Source: Bacteroidales bacterium (GTDB lineage Bacteria; Bacteroidota; Bacteroidia; Bacteroidales; Paludibacteraceae). Taken from it: a DNA stretch of 14,662 nucleotides. Location of the stretch: contig CAAGDU010000139.1 of NCBI GenBank assembly GCA_900768725.1, forward strand, positions 1 to 14,662. The letters are read 5' to 3'. Below the pieces are notes generated by a model that ran no database searches, was not told the origin of the DNA, and saw only the letters and a program-made list of their open reading frames with translations. A program made the position numbers and the translations under genes. Position 1 is the stretch's first letter. Every line of letters starts with the position of its first letter. Shown here in pieces: positions 6,704 to 13,176 of this stretch.

Positions 6704-6777
6704 AGGGTTGAGAGTTTAGAGTTTAGAGCTGTCCGAAAGATCAGAGCATGCGCACTCATAATTCAAAATTCATAATT
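6704..6777. repeat. Two heptamer arrays between exported-protein genes
   Basis: AGGGTTG, AGAGTTT, AGAGTTT and AGAGCTG run in register at 6704-6731. CATAATT, CAAAATT and CATAATT run at 6757-6777, preceded by CACT, and reach the stop codon of the upstream gene. The same two-part layout recurs at 8286-8357; only the CATAATT part recurs at 7754-7781. Confidence 0.85.
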
Positions 6778-7730
6778 TACTTCTCCCCTAAGATAATCAC
6801 GGCTCTGCCCAGTCCCTTCACAAGCACCTTGCTGGGTATCTTGTAGGGCTCTTTGCGCAGCATCTTCGACAGACTGCGAGCAAAGGCGTAGGCATCTACA
6901 GCTACTCCGTAGTCGTCATACACGGGAATACGTACTTGGGTGAAATTCATCACGTTCTCGCTGGCGTATGGCATAGAGAAGCGTCCGCTTACGGTGTTTT
7001 GGCGCATCCAGCGCAGGATGACATCTGTGAGTTCATCGTCGCCGAACTCGCTCTCCAAATCGATGCCCCGCTCATTGCCGGCAAACACCTTGATATCGAG
7101 TACGATCTCGCGCCCGATAGTCTGCATCTCGGTGAAATGCTCTTGCAGGCGATAGTTGAAGTTGTCGATATTAGCCACTATCGCCTCTTCAAGCAGTACA
7201 TCCACGTCTGCGGTCATCGATGGTGCTCCTGTGCCGCTCACTGCTCCGATGCTCTTGCCCGTATAGGCATCTTTGGCTTCCAAGATATAACTGATGGAGT
7301 GTTTGGGACCCATATCTTTCATTTCCCAACTCAGGTCAAGGATGATATCCGCCTTTGCCACACGTGCCAACTCATCCAGCGGACTTTCCGCCAGTTCGTT
7401 GCCTTGTTTGCTCACGGTGAGATTGTCCTCGGCGCGTTGTTGCTCAAGGTTCTTGATGGCTTGCTCAAGGCTTTGTAGGGGGAACTGACGTTCCGCCATC
7501 AGGTCGTTGATCTTGGCGATAGCAAGGCGCAAGCCCATGTCTTCTTGCAGTGCCTGCTTGTAGTTGGGAATGCGGGTAGAGGTTCCCATATTATCTATCT
7601 CGGTGAAGTATCCGTTTCGGATGCACCATTCATCAGATGGAAAAACCATCAACTCGGGTTTCTTAATCTGTGCATTCGCCACCAGCGAACACATGAGACA
7701 GCAGATGGCTGCGAAGTATAGTTTTTTCAT
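6777..7730 (-). CDS. Exported DUF6175-like protein
   Basis: The ATG at 7730 gives 317 residues with a textbook signal peptide (MKKLYFAAICCLMCSLVANA, cleavage after Ala20). An ATG at 7763 would add residues read from the repeat, so I reject it. From memory the sequence matches the Bacteroidetes family DUF6175: ELMVFPSDEWC (26-36), the segment RVAKADIILDLSW (122-134), DAYTGKSIGAVSGTGAP (154-170), then VRIPVYDDYG (267-276) and a C-terminal KVLVKGLGRA. The middle pattern, an Ala-Asp-Ile strand followed by a strand ending in TGK and a Gly-rich turn, resembles CsgG/LpoB-type proteins, in which a compact alpha/beta domain sits at the outer membrane. That fold similarity is inference. It is flanked on both sides by heptamer arrays and lies third in the exported cluster. 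Confidence 0.82.
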   Translation of the reverse strand: MKKLYFAAICCLMCSLVANAQIKKPELMVFPSDEWCIRNGYFTEIDNMGTSTRIPNYKQALQEDMGLRLAIAKINDLMAERQFPLQSLEQAIKNLEQQRAEDNLTVSKQGNELAESPLDELARVAKADIILDLSWEMKDMGPKHSISYILEAKDAYTGKSIGAVSGTGAPSMTADVDVLLEEAIVANIDNFNYRLQEHFTEMQTIGREIVLDIKVFAGNERGIDLESEFGDDELTDVILRWMRQNTVSGRFSMPYASENVMNFTQVRIPVYDDYGVAVDAYAFARSLSKMLRKEPYKIPSKVLVKGLGRAVIILGEK

Positions 7731-7743
7731 AATGTGGAGAGTT

Positions 7744-7781
7744 GCAATGCACTCATAATTCATAATTCATAATTCATAATT
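7744..7781. repeat. GCAATGCACT plus four CATAATT heptamers
   Basis: Four exact CATAATT units occupy 7754-7781 and enter the stop codon of the upstream lipoprotein gene. The 33 bases 7744-7776 are identical to 8320-8352 in the next gap, which points to recent copying or active homogenisation. Confidence 0.9.
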
Positions 7782-8271
7782 AGTTAGCCGGTATGATACC
7801 ATCGGCTTGCAAGCGTCTTTTCAGTCCTGCTCGGTCAACGGTAACAGTTACGGTCTGCACCATCTGCGTGTTGGTACGCTCAAAGGAAGAGGTGTTGGTA
7901 CGGCGGTCTTGCAGCGAACAATAGTTGTTCCATGCTCCCTTGTCCTCGAAGAAAGCATTGAAATAGTCCTCGTGTTTCTCTTGTGCATTCATGTCGAACA
8001 CCAGCGGCTTGAGGTCGCTAATGCCGTTGGACGCCGCCTTTGCACCCTTGAAAATCACATCGCGCACCGCCTGACGTTTGGCATCGGCAAAACCCACTGC
8101 GGCGTTGCGGGCTCTCACCTGCACCCGCAACACATAACTGCCATCGTAGTTGGCGGATAGTACTTGTGTGGATTGATCGTAATATGCTTGCGAACGTTTC
8201 ACGCCGCAACTGCTCATCACCAGCATGCCTGCCAATAGCGTGAGCAGCATCACATTAGAAGAAAGTTTCAT
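7780..8271 (-). CDS. Small lipoprotein, paralogue of the adjacent upstream gene
   Basis: This 163-residue protein has a lipoprotein signal: a hydrophobic core and a lipobox ending SSC with Cys22 as the lipidation site, so it is probably anchored in the outer membrane. The mature part aligns with the product of the gene at 8356-8865: GSYVLRV (44-50), AVRDVIFKG (68-76), HEDYFNAFFEDKG (100-112) and a final strand-helix VTVTVDRAGLKRRLQADGII (141-160). The short beta-alpha-beta layout recalls LPP20/FlgP-type lipoproteins, which is inference. It follows its paralogue by 84 bases of repeat DNA. I read the pair as an old duplication; one copy kept a lipid anchor and the other is soluble. Function is unknown. 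Confidence 0.82.
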   Translation of the reverse strand: MKLSSNVMLLTLLAGMLVMSSCGVKRSQAYYDQSTQVLSANYDGSYVLRVQVRARNAAVGFADAKRQAVRDVIFKGAKAASNGISDLKPLVFDMNAQEKHEDYFNAFFEDKGAWNNYCSLQDRRTNTSSFERTNTQMVQTVTVTVDRAGLKRRLQADGIIPAN

Positions 8272-8285
8272 AATTATAGGTAGTA

Positions 8286-8357
8286 TTAGTTGAGAGTTTA
8301 GAGTTTAGAGTTGAGAGTAGCAATGCACTCATAATTCATAATTCATAATTCAAAATC
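8286..8357. repeat. AGAGTTT array followed by CATAATT array
   Basis: Five heptamers at 8286-8320 read TTAGTTG, AGAGTTT, AGAGTTT, AGAGTTG, AGAGTAG. CATAATT units at 8330-8350 follow, then a degenerate fourth that overlaps the stop codon at 8356-8358. This fills the whole gap between the two paralogous small genes. Confidence 0.9.
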
Positions 8358-8865
8358 AGAATCCTGCATTCAGTGCACGTACCACGCCGGCTGCCTCCAG
8401 CGCTTTGCGCAGGTCGTCTTTGCGCACGCTCACGGTTACTCCCACGCGATATTCTTTTCCTACTTTCGTTACCTCCGTGGTACCGGCGATGATAGAAGCA
8501 TACTTCTGGAACTCTCCTCCATCGGCAAAGAACGAACGGAAATACTCCTCGTGTGCGGTCTCTGCCCCGGGGGTGTTGCACAGAGGACGTTGCGCCACGC
8601 AACCATCGCCACCGCCGTAGCCTTTGAAAATCACACCGTGCACGGCGTTTTTGCGGCATTGGTCCTCAGCCACCTGCGCTTTCTTGGAGTAACTGTACAC
8701 GCGCACGAGGTAGGTGCCTTGTACGGCATTGCCGGCGCACGTAATCTCATAGCGGAATTGGTTAGTGTCCTTTTCGGCTTTCTTCTTGCTTCCTGCCCAT
8801 GCGGAAGAACTCACCATCAGCAGACTCAACAGCCATGCTGCGGTCATTAGCATTTTGTGTTTCAT
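8356..8865 (-). CDS. Small exported protein, paralogue of the adjacent lipoprotein
   Basis: A 169-residue protein with a type I signal peptide (cleavage after Ala24, SSAWA) rather than a lipobox, so it is probably soluble in the periplasm. Shared elements with its neighbour are GTYLVRV (50-56), AVHGVIFKG (74-82), AHEEYFRSFFADGG (104-117) and VTVSVRKDDLRKALEAAGVV (143-162). It has four cysteines after the signal (43, 70, 89, 96) and a Gly-rich insert GYGGGDGC (82-89) missing from the paralogue, so disulfide bonds are possible. It is the first gene of the exported cluster, 73 bases after lepA on the same strand. No clear promoter is visible in that gap, which is mostly AT-rich repeat. Its function is unknown; I recall similar small proteins in Bacteroides only as hypothetical. 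Confidence 0.82.
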   Translation of the reverse strand: MKHKMLMTAAWLLSLLMVSSSAWAGSKKKAEKDTNQFRYEITCAGNAVQGTYLVRVYSYSKKAQVAEDQCRKNAVHGVIFKGYGGGDGCVAQRPLCNTPGAETAHEEYFRSFFADGGEFQKYASIIAGTTEVTKVGKEYRVGVTVSVRKDDLRKALEAAGVVRALNAGF

Positions 8866-8870
8866 ATTCT

Positions 8871-8908
8871 ATTTGACTATTTGACAATTTACTATTTTAC
8901 AATTAACA
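8871..8908. repeat. ATTTGAC-type array before the exported cluster
   Basis: Units ATTTGACT, ATTTGACA, ATTTACT, ATTTTACA and ATTAACA lie directly upstream of the start at 8865. The array belongs to the family seen before yqeY at 2973-3008 and stands in the same position relative to its gene. Confidence 0.75.
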
Positions 8909-8938
8909 AATTATATAGGTGGTTTTCGTTTTATCTAC

Positions 8939-10714
8939 TTAATCCAACTTCAATACTGCGAGGAACGCTTTCTGCGGCACTTCCACGTTGCCTATCTGCT
9001 TCATGCGTTTCTTGCCTTTCTTCTGCTTCTCCAGCAGTTTGCGCTTACGGCTCACGTCGCCGCCGTAGCATTTCGCCAACACATCCTTGCGCACCTGCTT
9101 CACCGTCTCGCGGGCGATGATTTTCGCACCTATCGCCGCCTGAATGGCGATGTCGAACTGCTGACGGGGGAGCAACTCTTTGAGTTTCTCGCACATCCGC
9201 CGTCCGAAGTCCACGGCGTTGTCGCGGTGGGTCAGCGTAGAGAGCGCGTCCACCTGCTCGCCGTTGAGCAGGATGTCGAGTTTCACGAGGTTCGACGGGC
9301 GGAAGCCGTTGGCATGCCAGTCGAAGGACGCATAGCCTTTGGAGATGGATTTCAGTTTGTCGTAGAAGTCAATCACTATCTCGCCCAGCGGCATGTCGAA
9401 CAGCAGTTCCATACGGTCGCCGGAGATATACTCCTGCTTCACCAACTCCCCGCGTTTGCCGAGGCAGAGCGTCATGATAGGTCCGATGAAGTTCGCCGTC
9501 GTGATGACCGAGGCGCGGATATACGGCTCCTCTATGCGGTCTATCTCCGTGAGGTCGGGCATGCCCGCGGGGTTGTGCACCTCTTTCATGCCGCCGTCTT
9601 TGGTATAGACGTTGTAACTCACGTTGGGCACGGTGGTGATGACATCCATGTTAAACTCTCGGTCGAGCCGCTCCTGCACTATCTCCATGTGGAGCAACCC
9701 GAGGAAGCCGCAGCGGAAGCCGAAGCCGAGGGCGATAGACGACTCGGGGGTGAAGGTCAGCGAGGCATCGTTCAGTTGCAGTTTCTCCAACGAGGAGCGC
9801 AGGTCTTCGTAGTCCTCCGCCTCGATGGGATAGACGCCCGCAAAGACCATCGACTTCACCTCCTCGAAGCCCGCAATCGCTTTCTCGCAGGGGCGCGCCA
9901 CGTGGGTGATGGTGTCGCCCACGCGCACCTCAGATGAGGTCTTGATACCCGAGATGATATAGCCCACATTGCCCGCCGCTATCTCTTGCCGCGGCTGCAT
10001 GTCAAGTTTGAGCACGCCTATCTCGTCGGCATCGTACTCCTTGCCGGTGTTCACAAAGCGCACGCGGTCGCCCGAGCGCAATGTGCCGTTCACCACCTTG
10101 AAGTAAGCGATGATACCGCGGAAACTGTTGAATATCGAGTCGAAGACGAGGCATTGCAGCGGCGCGTCGGGGTCGCCCTCAGTCGCAGGAATACGTTCCA
10201 CGATGGCGTCCAGTATGGCGGGGACGCCCTCCCCCGTCTTCGCCGAGCAGCGCAGTATCTCCTCGCGTTTGCAGCCCAGCAGGTCGATTATCTCGTCCTC
10301 CACACGCTCAGGCATGGCGGAATCCATGTCGCACTTGTTCATCACGGGTATGATTTCCAAGTCGTGCTCGAGCGCCATATAGAGGTTGCTGATGGTCTGC
10401 GCCTGCACGCCCTGCGACGCGTCCACCACGAGCAGCGCGCCCTCGCAGGCAGCGATGGAGCGGCTCACCTCGTAGGAGAAGTCCACGTGCCCCGGGGTGT
10501 CTATCAGGTTCAGCGTATAGTCCTTGTAGCGCATCTGGATGGCGTGGCTCTTGATGGTGATGCCGCGCTCCTTCTCAAGGTCCATGTCGTCCAGCACTTG
10601 GTTCTCCATATCTTTCTTATCCACCGTGCCGGTCATCTCCAGCATGCGGTCTGCCAACGTGCTCTTGCCATGGTCAATATGGGCGATAATACAGAAATTG
10701 CGTATATTCTTCAT
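8939..10714 (-). CDS. lepA: Elongation factor 4 (LepA), ribosome-associated GTPase
   Basis: A translational GTPase that acts on ribosomes, proposed to affect back-translocation or 30S biogenesis. At 591 residues it is full length. GTPase motifs are G1 AHIDHGKS (11-18), G2 RGIT (50-53), G3 DTPGH (72-76), G4 NKCD (126-129) and G5 SAK (157-159). The family-specific C-terminal domain is present, ending with YGGDVSRKRKLLEKQKKGKK, then GNVEVPQKAFLAVLK. The ATG at 10714 begins MKNIRNFCIIAHIDHGKST, as is usual. A strong promoter lies about 85 bases upstream and the leader contains a GC-rich hairpin. No terminator is visible after its stop, so transcription may continue into the exported-protein genes. 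Confidence 0.98.
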   Translation of the reverse strand: MKNIRNFCIIAHIDHGKSTLADRMLEMTGTVDKKDMENQVLDDMDLEKERGITIKSHAIQMRYKDYTLNLIDTPGHVDFSYEVSRSIAACEGALLVVDASQGVQAQTISNLYMALEHDLEIIPVMNKCDMDSAMPERVEDEIIDLLGCKREEILRCSAKTGEGVPAILDAIVERIPATEGDPDAPLQCLVFDSIFNSFRGIIAYFKVVNGTLRSGDRVRFVNTGKEYDADEIGVLKLDMQPRQEIAAGNVGYIISGIKTSSEVRVGDTITHVARPCEKAIAGFEEVKSMVFAGVYPIEAEDYEDLRSSLEKLQLNDASLTFTPESSIALGFGFRCGFLGLLHMEIVQERLDREFNMDVITTVPNVSYNVYTKDGGMKEVHNPAGMPDLTEIDRIEEPYIRASVITTANFIGPIMTLCLGKRGELVKQEYISGDRMELLFDMPLGEIVIDFYDKLKSISKGYASFDWHANGFRPSNLVKLDILLNGEQVDALSTLTHRDNAVDFGRRMCEKLKELLPRQQFDIAIQAAIGAKIIARETVKQVRKDVLAKCYGGDVSRKRKLLEKQKKGKKRMKQIGNVEVPQKAFLAVLKLD

Positions 10715-10740
10715 AATTTTCTTGTTGGAAGATTATCTCA

Positions 10741-10760
10741 CCCTCCCTTCGTAGGGAGGG
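10741..10760. repeat. Perfect 8-bp hairpin in the lepA leader
   Basis: CCCTCCCT and AGGGAGGG pair perfectly around TCGT (ACGA on the transcribed strand). A G-rich stretch ACGGGGTGGG flanks it at 10761-10770. It would be transcribed about 30 bases before the lepA start. It resembles in composition the palindrome at 1612-1642 and is probably a dispersed repeat. Confidence 0.7.
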
Positions 10761-10798
10761 ACGGGGTGGGTCCTCTCTTTTATCCATTAAAACCGCCG

Positions 10799-10830
10799 CA
10801 AAGTTACACAAAATTTTCCATTTTAGCAAA
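10799..10830 (-). promoter_or_regulatory. lepA promoter, Bacteroidetes consensus
   Basis: On the minus strand TTTG (10830-10827) is followed after 20 bases by TAACTTTG (10806-10799). This is a full match to the Bacteroidetes primary sigma consensus. Transcription would start near 10793 and give a leader of about 80 bases. Confidence 0.82.
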
Positions 10831-10901
10831 TTTTTGCCAAATTTTCAACAAAATATGCAAAAAGCCTATACAAACACCAAAAAAGTAACATAGGCAATAC
10901 T

Positions 10902-11010
10902 ATGAAAACTGGGTCCCTCATTCGGAACATTAGTTGGGATGCTAATGACCAAAAGAAAGGATAACTATTGCTTATAGCAAGATAGTACATAAGGGTTCTT
11001 TCTTTTTGTC
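10902..11010 (+). other. Short open frame and imperfect hairpins in the divergent region
   Basis: An ATG at 10902 opens a 20-codon frame (MKTGSLIRNISWDANDQKKG) that stops at 10964. I see no promoter or ribosome site for it, so translation is doubtful. CATTAG (10928-10933) and CTAATG (10942-10947) form a small hairpin. A longer imperfect inverted repeat follows: GACCAAAAGAAAG (10947-10959) matches the complement of 10998-11010 at 12 of 13 positions, and the inner arms ACTATTGC and GCAAGATAGT pair with a two-base bulge. It ends 10 bases before the korA -33 element. It could be an operator, a small RNA or the remnant of a small mobile element. Confidence 0.35.
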
Positions 11011-11019
11011 AAAAAAAAG

Positions 11020-11051
11020 TTTGCTCATATTAAAAAAAAGCAGTACCTTTG
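11020..11051 (+). promoter_or_regulatory. korA promoter, Bacteroidetes consensus
   Basis: TTTG (11020-11023) and TACCTTTG (11044-11051) are separated by 20 bases, a full match to TTTG/TAnnTTTG. Transcription would start near 11057, leaving a leader of about 118 bases that contains the 52-bp tandem repeat. Confidence 0.87.
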
Positions 11052-11076
11052 CCCGCGGATTAAGAACTCAATCAAC

Positions 11077-11180
11077 TAACACGGAGCAAAGCGGAGTTCC
11101 CAACACGAAGTGATAAACACAAAGTTCCTAACATGGAGCGAAGCGGAGTTCCTAACACGAAGTTAATAAATATCATGGAA
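11077..11180. repeat. Two 52-bp tandem repeats in the korA leader
   Basis: Units 11077-11128 and 11129-11180 share GGAGCRAAGCGGAGTTCC and then AACACGAAGT, and they diverge near their ends. The second unit runs across the korA start codon at 11175. An alternative in-frame ATG at 11133 arises inside the repeat and is not the true start. Confidence 0.8.
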
Positions 11181-13088
11181 AAAACAAATGTAGTAGTGCG
11201 CTTCTGCGGAGACTCGGGCGACGGCATGCAGTTGACCGGCAACATGTTCTCCTCGCTGAGCGCCATCCTCGGCAACGAGATTTCCACGTTGCCGGATTTC
11301 CCCGCAGAGATTCGTGCCCCGCAGGGCACATTAGGTGGTGTGTCGGGCTTCCAAGTGAACCTCGGCAAGCAGGTGTTTACCCCGGGCGACAAAGCCGATG
11401 TCATCGTGGCGATGAACGCTGCCGCGCTGAAAGTGTGCACCTTAGGCTCTCAGTTCAACAAAGCCGGTGCGCAGTACGATGATGAACATGCGATGTACAC
11501 GCGCCAAGCCGTGGTCATCGTGGACATGGACGCTTTCGCGGCGAAAGACCTTGAGAAAGCGCTCTACAAGACCGACAACCCCTTCACCGAACTGGGTGTC
11601 CCCGAGTCGGTGCAGATAGTGCCCGTGCGGCTGACACAACTCACCAAAGACTCGCTCAAAGAGTCGGGGTTGGACAACAAATCCATCCTTAAGTCGCGCA
11701 ACATGTTCGCCCTCGGTCTCGTCTGCTGGCTCTTCGACCGCCCCGTGGACAAAGCCATCCACTTCCTCGAAGGCAAGTTCAAGAAGAAACCCGCCCTCAT
11801 CGCCCCCAACACCAAGGTGCTGGTGGACGGCTACAACTACGGACAGAACCTTGCGATAAGTCAGATTGTATTAGGAGCCAAGAGCCAAGAGCCAAGACAA
11901 AATAGTTCCGACTCAGAGACTTTTTTAGCAGGCGAGGACGCCTGCGCACCCGGACTTCATCCTTCATCCAAATACACCTCCATCGCAGGCAACCGCGCTA
12001 CGGCGTTCGGTTTGATTGCCGCTGCCCACAAGACGGGCAAGCGGCTCTTCCTCGGCTCCTATCCCATCACCCCCGCCACCGACATCATGCACGAGTTGGC
12101 AGCCCGCAAGGACATGGGCGTGATGGTGGTGCAGGCGGAGGACGAGATAAGCGGCGTATGCACCGCCATCGGCGCTGCTTTTGCCGGCGACTTGGCTTGC
12201 ACCTCCACCTCCGGACCCGGGCTCTCGCTCAAGTCGGAGACTATCGGACTTGCCGTGATGGCAGAGTTGCCGCTTGTGGTCATTGATGTGCAGCGCGGCG
12301 GACCCTCTACGGGTCTGCCTACCAAGACCGAGCAGACCGACCTCCTGCAAGCCGTCTTCGGACGCAACGGAGAGTGCCCCGCCGTGGTCATCGCGGCATC
12401 GAACAGCGCCAACTGCTTCGACTACGCCTACGAGGCTTGCCGACTGGCGTTGGAGAACATGCTGCCCGTCATCCTGCTCACCGACACCTACCTCGCCAAC
12501 GGCACTGCGCTCTGGAAACTGCCGACGCTGGAGTCGCTACCCGCTATCCATCCGCAGACCGTACCCGAGTCGCTCAAAGGGCACTACAACCCCGCGCTGC
12601 GCGATGAGAACGGCATCCGCTACTGGGCATTCCCGGGCATGGAGGGCTACGAGCACCGCAACATCGGACTGGAGCGCGACAGCGAGAAAGGCACTATCTC
12701 CACCAACCCCGAGAACCACGAGGTGATGGTCAAAGCGCGCCAACATAAGTTAGACCATGTGGCGCAGCAGATACCCGCCTTGCAGGTGCAGGGCAACGCC
12801 GCGAGCGACACCCTGCTCGTAGGCTGGGGCAGCACCGAGGGACACCTCCGCGCCGCCGCCAAGGAACTGAACTGCGCACTCGCGCACTTCAACTATATCA
12901 ACCCGCTGCCGCTCAACACCCGCGAGGTGCTGGCAGGGTACAAGCGAATAGTGGTCTGCGAGTTGAACAACGGGCAGTTCGCCACCATCCTCCGCGCCAA
13001 GTTCCCCGACATCCCTATCGAGCAGTACAACGAGATAATGGGGCAACCCTTCGCAGTAGAAAGAATCGTAAATTCAATTAAGAGTTAA
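11175..13088 (+). CDS. korA: 2-oxoacid:ferredoxin oxidoreductase, fused gamma-alpha subunit
   Basis: With the beta subunit encoded downstream this catalyses reversible oxidative decarboxylation of a 2-oxoacid, most likely 2-oxoglutarate, to the acyl-CoA with reduction of ferredoxin. Residues 1-234 are the gamma-type domain (VVVRFCGDSGDGMQLTGN at 6-23, RAPQGTLGGVSGFQ at 47-60). Residues 268-637 are the alpha domain (SYPITPATDIMHE at 295-307, the EDEISG segment and TSTSGPGLSLK). The linker 235-267 carries polar residues encoded by heptamer repeats and a small hairpin, and looks longer than in relatives I remember. I use the ATG at 11175 because residues before it come from the leader repeat. 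Substrate choice (2-oxoglutarate rather than another 2-oxoacid) rests on overall resemblance to Bacteroidetes KorA. Confidence 0.93.
   Translation: MEKTNVVVRFCGDSGDGMQLTGNMFSSLSAILGNEISTLPDFPAEIRAPQGTLGGVSGFQVNLGKQVFTPGDKADVIVAMNAAALKVCTLGSQFNKAGAQYDDEHAMYTRQAVVIVDMDAFAAKDLEKALYKTDNPFTELGVPESVQIVPVRLTQLTKDSLKESGLDNKSILKSRNMFALGLVCWLFDRPVDKAIHFLEGKFKKKPALIAPNTKVLVDGYNYGQNLAISQIVLGAKSQEPRQNSSDSETFLAGEDACAPGLHPSSKYTSIAGNRATAFGLIAAAHKTGKRLFLGSYPITPATDIMHELAARKDMGVMVVQAEDEISGVCTAIGAAFAGDLACTSTSGPGLSLKSETIGLAVMAELPLVVIDVQRGGPSTGLPTKTEQTDLLQAVFGRNGECPAVVIAASNSANCFDYAYEACRLALENMLPVILLTDTYLANGTALWKLPTLESLPAIHPQTVPESLKGHYNPALRDENGIRYWAFPGMEGYEHRNIGLERDSEKGTISTNPENHEVMVKARQHKLDHVAQQIPALQVQGNAASDTLLVGWGSTEGHLRAAAKELNCALAHFNYINPLPLNTREVLAGYKRIVVCELNNGQFATILRAKFPDIPIEQYNEIMGQPFAVERIVNSIKS
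11875..11968. repeat. Repeats inside the KorA interdomain linker
   Basis: Three exact GAGCCAA units lie at 11875-11895. A perfect 7-bp hairpin follows, GCAGGCG (11928-11934) with CGCCTGC (11939-11945) around AGGA. Two exact CTTCATC units lie at 11955-11968. All fall between the two domains of the protein and keep the reading frame. Confidence 0.8.
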
Positions 13089-13165
13089 GAATTAAGAATT
13101 AAGAGTGCTCATACTCTGAAACTCAATTCCAATGTCTCTTAATTCATAATTCTTAATTCTTAATT
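13085..13165. repeat. Facing heptamer arrays between korA and korB
   Basis: TTAAGAA, TTAAGAA, TTAAGAG run at 13085-13105 and overlap the korA stop. CTTAATT, CATAATT, CTTAATT, CTTAATT run at 13138-13165. The two arrays are complementary, so the mRNA can form an AU-rich hairpin between the coding regions. Confidence 0.85.
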
Positions 13166-13176
13166 AGCATCTCATC

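Noticed and set aside
6697..6759. Upstream ATG for the exported protein that starts at 6696
   Set aside because: It would place residues encoded by intergenic heptamer repeats before an otherwise normal signal peptide. The same reasoning rejects 7763 for the DUF6175-like gene.
9227..10888. Two long + strand frames opposite lepA (9227-9937 and 9986-10888)
   Set aside because: They are shadows of lepA with no family resemblance. The second continues through the promoter region of lepA.
10947..11010. Insertion sequence or MITE bounded by GACCAAAAGAAAG ends
   Set aside because: There is no target-site duplication or transposase, and the ends match at 12 of 13 positions in low-complexity A/T-rich DNA, so a mobile element cannot be supported from this copy alone.
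11133..11174. Upstream ATG for korA
   Set aside because: The added residues are read from the leader repeat, while relatives begin near MEKTNVVVRFCGDSGDG, matching the ATG at 11175.
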